Source: an uncultured Acidimicrobiales bacterium (lineage in GTDB: Bacteria; Actinomycetota; Acidimicrobiia; Acidimicrobiales; SZUA-35). From it: DNA of 64,000 nucleotides. Positions within the stretch are counted from its first letter, which is position 1. Each line of letters begins with the position of its first letter. Of this stretch, positions 24,286 to 32,590 are shown piece by piece. A model generated the notes under the pieces. That model did not search any database, was not told the origin of the DNA, and worked only from the letters and a program-made list of their open reading frames with translations. The stretch is from the NCBI GenBank assembly GCA_937922785.1, contig CALAJQ010000016.1, positions 62,001 through 126,000 of the forward strand. The letters run 5' to 3'. The position numbers and the translations under genes are program-made.

Positions 24286-25062
24286 ATGACTACTGCTCAC
24301 CTTGACACCAACAGGCACCCAATTGGCGAACCTGCATTCGTGGCTAGCTGCCGGGACCTGCTGGACACCGACGGTGCCCTAGTGCTCGAGGGATTTGCGC
24401 CAGCGGACACGATTGCCCAGATTGTCGCCGAGTCTGCACCGCTCGAATCTGATGCGTTCTATGCAGACAAGACCCACAACGTTTATCTGACCCCAAACGA
24501 TCCGAAGTTCTCTGCGGGCCATCCCTACAACCGCCAGATCACCAGTAGTAAGGGTTTGATCGCCGATGACGAGATTCCCGCCTCGTCACCGCTCCGCGAG
24601 ATTTACCAAGACGAAGACTTCTGTAGTTTCCTTTGTGGTGTTCTCGGCATCGATCAGATCTATCCGTATGCCGACAACCTTTCGTCCATCAATGTTCACT
24701 TCGCAGCAGAAGGCATGGAGTTGGGCTGGCACTTCGATAACTCTTCGTTTGCGGTAACGATGCTGCTGCAAGCTCCTGAAGCCGGCGCTCACTTTGAGCA
24801 TGTGCCCGCCGTGCGTAACTCTGCCGAGGGCGATATGGCCTATGACCGGGTCGCTGCGGTCCTGGATGGTCACACCAAAGTGCAGACTTTGGAGTTCGAA
24901 CCGGGTGACCTTGTTTTGTTTCGTGGTCGCGACGCGATGCATCGGGTCACTCCCACCGAAGGTGGCACCACCCGCCTACTAGTTGTGTTTGCATACAACG
25001 ATCAGCCCGGAGTGGCGCTGTCAGAATCGGCATTGGAAACTTTCTACGGCCGGACTTGCTAA
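24286..25062 (+). CDS. 2-oxoglutarate Fe(II) oxygenase (HalD/BesD-like hydroxylase)
   Basis: 258 residues. The facial triad is H-x-D in GMELGWHFDNSSFAVTMLL plus the distal His in GRDAMHRVTPT, with the 2-oxoglutarate Arg in TTRLLVVFAYNDQPG. The order and the phrase ending FYGRT are like the HalD/BesD family of amino-acid halogenases and hydroxylases; because the Asp is present rather than the Gly of the halogenases, hydroxylation is expected. The substrate may be a free amino acid, but this is inference. It stands alone between two minus-strand blocks. Confidence 0.8.
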   Translation: MTTAHLDTNRHPIGEPAFVASCRDLLDTDGALVLEGFAPADTIAQIVAESAPLESDAFYADKTHNVYLTPNDPKFSAGHPYNRQITSSKGLIADDEIPASSPLREIYQDEDFCSFLCGVLGIDQIYPYADNLSSINVHFAAEGMELGWHFDNSSFAVTMLLQAPEAGAHFEHVPAVRNSAEGDMAYDRVAAVLDGHTKVQTLEFEPGDLVLFRGRDAMHRVTPTEGGTTRLLVVFAYNDQPGVALSESALETFYGRTC

Positions 25063-25094
25063 CTAGCGCTAGATATTAAGGCCGAGTTGCAGGG

Positions 25095-27086
25095 TCACAA
25101 CAGCAGGGCGTCGGTGACCACCTCAACAATTGATGGCCCGCCATGCGCCAGCGCAGTCTCGATTGCACCGCGTAACTCAGAAAGCTCAGTAACTCTGATT
25201 CCCTGAGCTCCACAAAGTTGTGCGAACTCGGAGAAATTCGGATTGTGCAGACTGGTCTGCCAAACGTCGAATTGGCCAGCTCGCTGCTCCTTGCTGATCT
25301 TGCCGAGTTCGCTGTTGTTCATGAGCACATGGGTGATGTTCATCCCGTACTTGACCGCGGTGGTCACCTCCATTGCATACTGGCCAAAGCCGCCGTCGCC
25401 AGACACCGAAACGATTTGGCGGCTGTCGCCAGCAGCGGCCCATGCGCCCATTGCTGCAGGGAACGAGAAGCCAATCGAACCTAGGTATCCGCTCATAAGA
25501 ATGTCTTGGTTAGCAACTTCGAAGTAGCGGCCAAAGGAGTAAGTGTTGTTGCCAACGTCCACACAGATAACTGCATCGTCGGGCACAAGTTCGCCAAGTT
25601 CTTGGAAGATCGAAGCGGCGTTCACACCTTTGCCATGGTCATCGGTGCGCCGACTAGCCTTTTCTTCTCTCCAGATCTGCCAACGTTCAGCTACAACCGC
25701 TCGTTGGTCAACGCAGGCGTGCTTTCCACCGAGTCCGGCTGTCAGGAGACGGGCGGTTGTGCTTACGGCGCCTTGTAGTCCAATCTCAACTGGATGGTGG
25801 CGGCCGATTGCCATTGGGTCGTGATCGATTTGAACAATTGGCTTGTAGGGGGCAATGCCGGTGTGGTTTGAAAACGACGAGCCAAACACGATGACTGCAT
25901 CAGATTCGTTCATCAGCCAGCTAGCAACTGGAGTTCCGCTGCGGCCAAGAACGCCACAGCCGAGTGGGTGGTTGTCAGAAATGGCACCCTTGGCTTTGAA
26001 GGTTGTTATCACTGGAGCGCCTAGAAGCTCAGCCAACTCAACAACCGCATCCATGTCTGGGCGGGCGCCCTGACCCACCACGATTACTGGACGTTCGGAC
26101 TTTGCGATTAAGGCAATGGCTTCTGCCAACACAGCTGCCGGGGGAGAGATCTCACGGTCTCCAGTTCTACCGTCGGGTCCCGAAGCTTCTTGGTCTGAGG
26201 TCTGTTCCTGAACCTCATCTGGGAAAATCAGGTGCGCAACGTCGTTTTCAACCAACGCGGTCTTGCAAGCAAGCGTCATGATCTCGGCATGGTCTGCGCC
26301 TGCGAGAACCACTTCGCCAAAGCGGGCGACATCATTGAAGGCATCGGCAAGATCCATGTCTTGGAAAGCACCACGGCCTTTGGTCTTTGATGGCACCTGA
26401 CCCGATAGCGCTAGCACGGGTGCACGATCGACCTTGGCGTCATAAAGTCCGGTCAGCAGGTTCGTGGAGCCGGGGCCAGCGATGCCGAAACAGCCTGCGA
26501 GCCGGCCAGTCAGTTTGCCGTAAGCTGTTGCGGCGAATGAGGCGGCGCCTTCATGGCGAATACCGAAGTAGCGAAGTTCGCCGCGTTCTTCGGCTCTTCT
26601 CATTGCATCGGCAAAGCCGAGGTTGGAATGCCCGACCATGCCAAACACCGTGTTGACACCCCAATTGACCATCGTTTCGACCATGACGTCGGAAACCGTT
26701 CGGACATGCTCGGCCTCTGGGGGTAAAGCGACGTACAGACCGTCATCTCTCATCTCGCTGGCGTAAGCCTCGGGGGCATCATCGAATCCGCCCGGCGGTG
26801 TGCCATTGCATGGGCTGTAGTCATAGCCATGCCACGGGCAACGCAACCAACCCTTTTCGATGGAGCCTTCGCCCAATGGGCCGCCTTGGTGTGGGCAATG
26901 GTTGCTCATAGCCCCGTAGTTTCCTTCTACGTTGGTGATGCACAAGGTGCGATGGCCAATGGCGACGGCCGTGACGCGGCCCTCGGGTAGTTCGTCGACG
27001 TCTAGCACTTTGTGCCAGTCGTGAGCACTCTCAGGTACAGGCACAGGTTCGGTTGAGGGCGCTTCTTGAGAGCTCATCTGGATCAT
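25095..27086 (-). CDS. Rieske-type ferredoxin fused to a ThDP-dependent (pyruvate oxidase/acetolactate synthase-like) enzyme
   Basis: 663 residues from ATG 27086 (27077 also possible). The N-terminal domain (about 20-120) is a Rieske [2Fe-2S] ferredoxin: SNHCPHQGGPLGEG supplies C-x-H and LRCPWHGYDYSPC supplies C-x-x-H. The rest is a full ThDP enzyme: catalytic Glu in YFGIRHEGAASFAATAYGKL, central NAD/FAD-like domain, and C-terminal diphosphate motif SGDGGFGQYAMEVTTAV ... MNNSELGKI. ThDP enzymes decarboxylate 2-oxo acids such as pyruvate; a Rieske domain could accept electrons. I know of no standard enzyme with this fusion. Single gene, no in-frame break. Confidence 0.85.
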   Translation of the reverse strand: MIQMSSQEAPSTEPVPVPESAHDWHKVLDVDELPEGRVTAVAIGHRTLCITNVEGNYGAMSNHCPHQGGPLGEGSIEKGWLRCPWHGYDYSPCNGTPPGGFDDAPEAYASEMRDDGLYVALPPEAEHVRTVSDVMVETMVNWGVNTVFGMVGHSNLGFADAMRRAEERGELRYFGIRHEGAASFAATAYGKLTGRLAGCFGIAGPGSTNLLTGLYDAKVDRAPVLALSGQVPSKTKGRGAFQDMDLADAFNDVARFGEVVLAGADHAEIMTLACKTALVENDVAHLIFPDEVQEQTSDQEASGPDGRTGDREISPPAAVLAEAIALIAKSERPVIVVGQGARPDMDAVVELAELLGAPVITTFKAKGAISDNHPLGCGVLGRSGTPVASWLMNESDAVIVFGSSFSNHTGIAPYKPIVQIDHDPMAIGRHHPVEIGLQGAVSTTARLLTAGLGGKHACVDQRAVVAERWQIWREEKASRRTDDHGKGVNAASIFQELGELVPDDAVICVDVGNNTYSFGRYFEVANQDILMSGYLGSIGFSFPAAMGAWAAAGDSRQIVSVSGDGGFGQYAMEVTTAVKYGMNITHVLMNNSELGKISKEQRAGQFDVWQTSLHNPNFSEFAQLCGAQGIRVTELSELRGAIETALAHGGPSIVEVVTDALLL

Positions 27087-27249
27087 TTCGGGTAGGGGAG
27101 TTGGGTTACTTGTTGGTTTGAGTGACAGCCTTGACGACCGGCGGCTCGATCGCAAATGCGAACTGTTTCTGTGGCTCGAGTGTGCCTGCTTCAGCACTCT
27201 TAGTGGGTTTAAGTCGCACTCAGTTGTCAGTTGTGCAACTCTGTTCTAC

Positions 27250-27414
27250 ATGGTTTCCCTCGCAGCTCTCGGAACTGGTATGGCGCTCTGTCTCATAGCG
27301 GCTTTGCTCATACTCACTCAAGTCTTGAGTGTGACTGTCGGTTCAGCAGTGGGAGTGGCGGGCGTTGCTCTTATTGGCACATCTCAGCTAAGAACTCGCG
27401 CCGACTCTGGGTAG
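27250..27414 (+). CDS. Possible small two-helix membrane protein
   Basis: 54 residues from ATG 27250 with two hydrophobic segments, ALGTGMALCLIAALLILTQV and VGSAVGVAGVALIGTS, then a basic-polar tail. It lies in the 468-base gap between the Rieske-ThDP start and the anchored protein at 27555. No family recognised. The upstream extension to 27118 reads poorly and is not used. No ribosome site is seen, so it could be chance. Confidence 0.3.
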   Translation: MVSLAALGTGMALCLIAALLILTQVLSVTVGSAVGVAGVALIGTSQLRTRADSG

Positions 27415-27428
27415 ACGAGGGGTAAGCG

Positions 27429-27453
27429 TGAGCGCCCCCGTTTCCCGCGCTCA
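27429..27453. other. Inverted repeat in intergenic region
   Basis: TGAGCGC and GCGCTCA form a perfect 7-base stem with an 11-base loop. No T-run follows, so it is not a classical terminator. It could be a regulator site or weak transcription stop ahead of the gene at 27555. Confidence 0.35.
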
Positions 27454-27554
27454 AGGAGGTGGGCGGTTTGGTCGAGAATGTAATTGTCTGTCGCAACATC
27501 AACAGCGGCAGCCGAATTATGTCTAGAAAGTAGCCTTAGAAAGGCCTCGCCCGA

Positions 27555-29474
27555 ATGAACGAACCTAATTCCTACCTTCCTGGGGAGTACCCAACGAGTC
27601 CTCCAGAGTTCATCTTTGATGAACCAGCTGCAGTGTCGAGTACCACCGAAGTGGCTACGTCAGGAATTGGTGGTCGTATCGCACTAGGTGTTATGGCAAT
27701 TGGTTTGGTGGCCGCTGGCGGGTTTGCCGCTCGGGCCGCACTAGCACCGCCCGCCGGCCCGTCAAGTTCTGATGAGGCGATCACCCAGTTCTTCGCGGCT
27801 CTTGACAACGATGACCTCGTTGGAATGGCCGAGTTGGTTCACCCCGCAGAGCGCGAGTCCATAGCCGACCCGATGTTTACGATGCTTGAACACGTCCAGC
27901 GGCTTGAGATCGTCGCTGCCGAAGGTACCGATCCAGAGGCTGTCACGTTCACCGATACCCAGGTTGAAGGGCTCACCTACACAATTGAGGAGACCGGCGC
28001 CCGTCTCCACTACGTAACAACAACGGGCGGCACAGTAACCACCCCCAACGATTCCAGCATGCCCGGCGGTGCGTTGTTTGATCGGTTCGATATCGACTTC
28101 CCCGAGGTTGATTCGGGCACCAGCGTTGTTGACCTTGGTGACGACCCAGTGAAAATGGCTGTGGTCGAGGACGACGGTTCTTGGTACGTAAGCCTTTGGT
28201 ACTCGGTTGCCGAAGACACTCGTCGGAACGAAGGAATGCTGTTCTCTGAACTGGGATCGGGTCCGGCACCGGTGGGCGCAGCATCTCCTGATGCCGTGAT
28301 GGAAGACATGATGCAAGCGATGAGTGACCTGAACCCTCGAGGCGTATTGACGTTGCTTGATCCACGCGAAGCAGCAGTGCTTTATGACTACAGCTCGCTC
28401 TATCTCTCAGATATCGACGATGCAATGGACGAGGCTCGCGCCGAAGCTGACGCCGAAGGCATTTCCTGGACTCTTGATGCTGTCGATTTCGATGCGAAAG
28501 AGGTGAACGGCCGTCAGGTAGTCACGCTTTCAACAATGGCGATGTCTATTGAATATGAGCAAGACGGGCAGAGCGAAACTGCAAGCGTTGAGTTAGTAGA
28601 CGGATGCACAATTGTCACCGTCGCTTCTGAAACTACCGACTCATGCGAACAGGCACAGGCAACCCAAACTGAAGAGTTCGAACAGCTCAGTCAGCAAGGA
28701 CTGGACATCTTGGGTCTTTCAGATGTCACCTTGAATGCGTTTGAGAAGTTGGGCAATGTAGAAACCGGCCTAACAGTTATCGAGCGCGACGGCCGCTGGT
28801 ATCTGTCGCTGGTGCCGACTGCGCTTGAAGCCGTGAACGATCACCTTGCGGTTCTCGAGCCAGAAGACCTTGTGGCCATGGGAACAGATATCGAAGAAAT
28901 CTACGAAGACAGCGATCGTGTGCTTGAAGAGATGGTTGACCTGATTTCAGAAACCGACTGGGACTCTCTGGAGGGCAACGAAGGCGGAGCAGTTGCGCTA
29001 GGTGAACTCCTTGGGGAGCTAAGCGGAACAACATCAGGTGAGACCTTCGAAGACGTCTCGCCCACAATTGGTGACGACGACGTCTTTGGCGACCCCGACA
29101 GTGATCCGTTCGCTGAGGCCGAGTTAGGCCCGCTAGTTGACGTCATTGAAAACCCAGACATGTGGTTCGCAATTGACTACGACTTCAGCTACCTGAGCTG
29201 GGAGGCCTGGGCGTTAGAGACACCGCCTTATGTTGCGGGTGGTTATACAACTGGCGACGGATTCATAGAGTTGCTCCAGTTTGAATCGCCTGTTGATCCT
29301 TCATCCCTGGATCCCGACGCCTGGACGCTCGAGGTCAACGGTGACATAACAACAGCGACTAGCACTGCTGGGGGAACCGTATTCGCCTTCGTCGGCGATT
29401 ACGTCGTGTGGCACGGCGGCGACGAAGCCAGCATGGCCATGGCTGCTGACCAGATTGCTCGGCTGCCGCGATAG
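27555..29474 (+). CDS. Membrane-anchored extracellular protein with two NTF2-like repeats
   Basis: 639 residues, no known family recognised. A polar acidic N-terminus (1-40) precedes one membrane helix (about residues 45-65, IALGVMAIGLVAAGGFAARA), giving an N-in/C-out anchor. The exterior part is very acidic and carries two repeats: SSDEAITQFFAALDNDDLVG ... GSWYVSLWYSV, and SPDAVMEDMMQAMSDLNPRG ... GRWYLSLVPTA. Each looks like an NTF2-like fold (helix pair, strands, W-Y-S/V end). Between 470 and 520 lies a Glu/Asp-rich linker and the C-terminus has more beta structure. It could be an envelope sensor or carrier; no function is assigned. Confidence 0.78.
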   Translation: MNEPNSYLPGEYPTSPPEFIFDEPAAVSSTTEVATSGIGGRIALGVMAIGLVAAGGFAARAALAPPAGPSSSDEAITQFFAALDNDDLVGMAELVHPAERESIADPMFTMLEHVQRLEIVAAEGTDPEAVTFTDTQVEGLTYTIEETGARLHYVTTTGGTVTTPNDSSMPGGALFDRFDIDFPEVDSGTSVVDLGDDPVKMAVVEDDGSWYVSLWYSVAEDTRRNEGMLFSELGSGPAPVGAASPDAVMEDMMQAMSDLNPRGVLTLLDPREAAVLYDYSSLYLSDIDDAMDEARAEADAEGISWTLDAVDFDAKEVNGRQVVTLSTMAMSIEYEQDGQSETASVELVDGCTIVTVASETTDSCEQAQATQTEEFEQLSQQGLDILGLSDVTLNAFEKLGNVETGLTVIERDGRWYLSLVPTALEAVNDHLAVLEPEDLVAMGTDIEEIYEDSDRVLEEMVDLISETDWDSLEGNEGGAVALGELLGELSGTTSGETFEDVSPTIGDDDVFGDPDSDPFAEAELGPLVDVIENPDMWFAIDYDFSYLSWEAWALETPPYVAGGYTTGDGFIELLQFESPVDPSSLDPDAWTLEVNGDITTATSTAGGTVFAFVGDYVVWHGGDEASMAMAADQIARLPR

Positions 29475-29483
29475 CTAGACCGC

Positions 29484-29519
29484 GCTAGCTGAACCCTGCT
29501 AGCTGAACCCTGCTAGCTA
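29484..29519 (+). repeat. 14-base tandem repeat at the esterase stop
   Basis: GCTAGCTGAACCCT repeats twice (29484-29497, 29498-29511) plus a partial third copy (29512-29519). It fills the gap between the convergent genes ending at 29474 and 29517 and covers the latter's TAG stop. Confidence 0.85.
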
Positions 29520-30410
29520 GGCGTTGGCAGTGTGGCCAGAAATGAAGTCGGCGCCTTCTTGCATGGAGGCGTTGGCTTCTCGCATCAATCCGACAAACGC
29601 TTGAAAAACGTGCCACATCTCTGGCCAAATCTTGATCTCAACATCAACTGCAGAACCCTTGGCCGACTCGCCAAGTCGGGTTGAGTCGTTGAGGAGCATT
29701 TCGTTCTCACCTACATGAATAAGTACAGGTGGAAGGCCCGCGAGGTCTGCGAATACTGGAGATGCGCCGGGGTTGTCGGCTGGGGTGTCAGCCAAATAGT
29801 GGTTTGTGGCTTTCTGAAGAAGCGACATTGTGATCACGGGATCGATCTCAGCCTTGGTGACCATCGTCTCGCCACTTGCAGTGAGGTCGGTCCAAGGTGA
29901 AATCACGAATGCGCATGCTGGCAGCTCATCACCAGCATCGCGCAGCGCACACAAGGTAGCTACGGTTGCGCCACCACCGGCAGAGTCGCCCGCTATCGCC
30001 AAGTTGCTGGCGCCGAATTCTGACATGAGGGCCTTAGCCGCTGATACGCAGTCATCAAGAGCTGCCGGAAACCGGTGTTCGGGGGCAAGCCGGTAGTCGA
30101 TCGTTGTAACGATCGCCTCCGCCTTGGCGGCCAGTCTCGTGGCCATGGTGGTGTGGCTGGTTGACGACCCTATGAAGTAGCCGCCACCGTGAATGTAAAG
30201 AATGTGACGGTTTGTCGTGGAGGTTTTTGGGGTTGACCGAATTCCCGGTACGCCTCCGACCATTACCTCGCTATATCGGTAGCTGCGTGGTCGCGGTAGT
30301 TTTCCGGCCCGGTCAAGATCGCTCCGGAGCTTTTCTAGGGTGTCGTCATCGCCGCCTATGAATAGTGGCATCAATCGCCTGAGGAGCCGGGCACGTTTAC
30401 TAATTGCCAT
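29517..30410 (-). CDS. Alpha/beta hydrolase, HSL-type esterase/lipase (NlhH-like)
   Basis: 297 residues. Oxyanion motif YIHGGGYFIGSS (HGGG), nucleophile elbow AIAGDSAGGGATVA (GDSAG), acidic residue near ENEML and catalytic His in EMWHVFQAFVG. This is the hormone-sensitive-lipase family, cytoplasmic esterases of short acyl chains. The physiological substrate is unknown. It ends a run of minus-strand genes starting at 32542 with gaps of 14-63 bases, so it may be in one operon with the F420-type enzyme. Confidence 0.9.
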   Translation of the reverse strand: MAISKRARLLRRLMPLFIGGDDDTLEKLRSDLDRAGKLPRPRSYRYSEVMVGGVPGIRSTPKTSTTNRHILYIHGGGYFIGSSTSHTTMATRLAAKAEAIVTTIDYRLAPEHRFPAALDDCVSAAKALMSEFGASNLAIAGDSAGGGATVATLCALRDAGDELPACAFVISPWTDLTASGETMVTKAEIDPVITMSLLQKATNHYLADTPADNPGASPVFADLAGLPPVLIHVGENEMLLNDSTRLGESAKGSAVDVEIKIWPEMWHVFQAFVGLMREANASMQEGADFISGHTANA

Positions 30411-30473
30411 TTGCGAAACTTACTACAGAGGATCTAGAGCGAACACTTGGCCAGGCACTAGGCCTGGGCCCGC

Positions 30474-30830
30474 CTAGAAGTCCATCAAGCCCTTGCCGTT
30501 TGGCGTTGACATAACTGGATTGTTGCCTTGGGGATCAAGCAAGATCAAACCGAGCTTCTTGGCCCGCGCTGAGAAACTCATAATGGTGTTCTCCCAGTTG
30601 CCAGGATCACCCGGTTGGTTGATGTTGCAGTAACGGCCCTGTCCGCTTAGGTAACTTCCGACGAAGTTCCCACCAGTCTCAGCTAGGAACTGTTGGATCG
30701 AGGCAGTGGCGTCGGTTGCGTCGTACTCGCTGTTTGCCATGTAGGCGTCAATGGCCGTGTTGATCTCGGGAGCCTCGCCGTCGAAACCGGCAAGGCCAGA
30801 TGGATCAAACAGAATTAGGTCTCGGCTCAT
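30474..30830 (-). CDS. Hypothetical protein
   Basis: 118 residues, no family recognised. It begins MSRDLILFDPSGLAGFDGE and contains YDATDATASIQQFLAETG and GNWENTIMSFSARAKKLGL; the composition is that of a small cytosolic alpha-beta protein. It lies 14 bases downstream of the DinB gene on the same strand, with good codon usage, so it is likely real. Confidence 0.65.
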   Translation of the reverse strand: MSRDLILFDPSGLAGFDGEAPEINTAIDAYMANSEYDATDATASIQQFLAETGGNFVGSYLSGQGRYCNINQPGDPGNWENTIMSFSARAKKLGLILLDPQGNNPVMSTPNGKGLMDF

Positions 30831-30844
30831 GCCCGACGAAGTTA

Positions 30845-31378
30845 TCAGTGGTTTGGTGTGGTGAGAATTTGCTCCCTCAGGATGTCAGCGTGGCCACAGT
30901 GTTGGGCGAGCTCGCGAAGGACGTGAGCCAGTACCCAGCTAAGCGGCAACGGTCCTCGTCGATTGCCCGGCAACCGATCACTTAGTGTCAGGTCCGCAAT
31001 TGCTGCTCTGGACTTCGCGCAAACCTCCAGAAATTCGGCCCGGACAGAATCGATGGTGTCTTCTGGCTCAAGCACGAATGACTCAGGCGGTCCGGCCACG
31101 ATTCCAAGCTCTTCGCGAGATCGGCCGGTCACGGCTTGCTCGAACCACACCTGTTCCACAAAGATCGCATGCTTAACAAGACCTAGGAGTGTGGTGTCAG
31201 ACTGCACGAGTCGCTGCCGCGCTTGAGTCTCGGTCAAACCGTCTAGCGACTCGACAAGCATCGCCCGGTGCTCATCCACGAACACCTCCAGTTGTTGCCG
31301 CACGCCAAGGGCGAACGTGCTGGGGTCATCGGTGTCTGGGTCGTTGTTGTCTGGGCCATGGGTGTCTGCGTCTTGCAT
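30845..31378 (-). CDS. DinB-family (DUF664) protein
   Basis: 177 residues. The DinB four-helix bundle begins HRAMLVESLDGLTETQARQR (about residue 37) and has LVKHAIFVEQVWFEQAV and the final His-bearing stretch LAHVLRELAQHCGHADILREQ. These His positions match the metal site of DinB/mycothiol-dependent enzymes. An Asp/Asn-Pro-rich N-terminal segment (DTHGPDNNDPDTDDPST) is unusual. Role: likely a thiol-dependent transferase or stress protein. Same operon as the F420-type enzyme 18 bases upstream. Confidence 0.83.
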   Translation of the reverse strand: MQDADTHGPDNNDPDTDDPSTFALGVRQQLEVFVDEHRAMLVESLDGLTETQARQRLVQSDTTLLGLVKHAIFVEQVWFEQAVTGRSREELGIVAGPPESFVLEPEDTIDSVRAEFLEVCAKSRAAIADLTLSDRLPGNRRGPLPLSWVLAHVLRELAQHCGHADILREQILTTPNH

Positions 31379-31396
31379 GTCTTGACTATCGCCGAT

Positions 31397-32542
31397 CTAG
31401 CTGATGTCGGCCAGGATCCGCTTCAGAGCGGCCGCGTCTTCTGGCTTTGTGACCGGCGTTGAGAACTCGATCCGGTCAACTCGGTTCGAGTAGCGGTGGT
31501 TAAGTTTGCTGGCTATCTCGCCGTAGGTGCCGATAGTTGCCACCGTGTGAAGCATGTCATCGGTGACCAAGTCAGGTAACTCATCCCACCTTTGGGCCCG
31601 TGACAGTTCGGAGGCTTTGCGGGCGAGCTGGCCCCAACCGTGAAGCTCAAATGCCCTGCGGTAAGAAGGTGTCGACAAGTAGAACGACACTCGCGCCCTA
31701 ACAGTCTTCACCACCTTTTCCAGTCTTTCCTCAGTCGGGGCCGTGCCGACTAGCGGTTTCATGCAGACCTCAACGTCTTTCACATCGCGGTCGGACCGAG
31801 CGGCACCCCTGGCGAGGTTAGGTAGCACGTGTTCGTCGATGTACTTGGCGGTGCAAACCGGGTGTAGTCGGACGCCGTTGGCAACCTCACCCGCAACCGC
31901 ACACATGTTTGGACCGATGGCGGCGAGATGAATCGGGATGTCGGGGTTGTCGATTGGGCCCGGGTTGAACAACGGCACCATCACATTCAAGTTGTAGTGG
32001 TCGCTGACGAAGTTCAGCCTCGTGTCGTTCTGCCAACAGTCCCAGACCGCACGGATGGCGTTGATGTAGTCACGCATCCACGGAGCAGGGGCTTGCCAGC
32101 CAATTCCATAGCGGCGTTCTACATGGGCTCGAACTTGGGTGCCCAGTCCCAAAATGAACCGGCCGTCTGACAGTTTCTGTAACGACCACGCAGACATTGC
32201 GGTGACAGTTGGGCTTCGAGGAGTGGCAATAGCTACCGACGTTCCAAGCTGAATTCTTGTTGTAGCCGCTGCTCCCAACGCCAAGAGTTGGAAAGGGTCA
32301 TCCTTGGTTTCTTCAACCAGAACTGCCCCAAGTCCCACGTCTTCCGCTGTTGCGGCGAGCGCGGCAAAATCTCGAATATCTAGCGGCGTCTCGGGCTCTC
32401 GGAGACCGGGGTCAAGCTTTCCCAGGGGCAGTAGCGATTCGACAATCAACGCAATTCTCCGGTCAGTGAGGGGTTGGGGCGGGGCTTCACGGGATGACTC
32501 CACTTTGGTGCCGTGGGTCTGGTCAGTAAAGTCGGGGGCCAT
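31397..32542 (-). CDS. LLM-class F420-dependent oxidoreductase (TIGR03617-like)
   Basis: 381 residues. After a polar N-terminal extension of about 30 residues, the barrel follows with IQLGTSVAIATPRSPTVTA, LSDGRFILGLGTQVRAHVE and VANGVRLHPVCTAKYIDEH. It shares residue patterns with the gene at 5143 (GLGxQ, ERRYGI/RRFDM W), so they are paralogues. The start is uncertain: the ATG at 32542 is used. It is divergent from the MttB-like gene 48 bases away, suggesting common control. Confidence 0.87.
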   Translation of the reverse strand: MAPDFTDQTHGTKVESSREAPPQPLTDRRIALIVESLLPLGKLDPGLREPETPLDIRDFAALAATAEDVGLGAVLVEETKDDPFQLLALGAAATTRIQLGTSVAIATPRSPTVTAMSAWSLQKLSDGRFILGLGTQVRAHVERRYGIGWQAPAPWMRDYINAIRAVWDCWQNDTRLNFVSDHYNLNVMVPLFNPGPIDNPDIPIHLAAIGPNMCAVAGEVANGVRLHPVCTAKYIDEHVLPNLARGAARSDRDVKDVEVCMKPLVGTAPTEERLEKVVKTVRARVSFYLSTPSYRRAFELHGWGQLARKASELSRAQRWDELPDLVTDDMLHTVATIGTYGEIASKLNHRYSNRVDRIEFSTPVTKPEDAAALKRILADIS

Positions 32543-32590
32543 GACCTCTGACCGCCACGGAATTCGGATTGAGAAGCTGAGTAGCTGCTA

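Noticed and set aside
27429-27453. Rho-independent terminator
   Set aside because: Hairpin present but no T-run follows on either strand; retained only as an inverted repeat.
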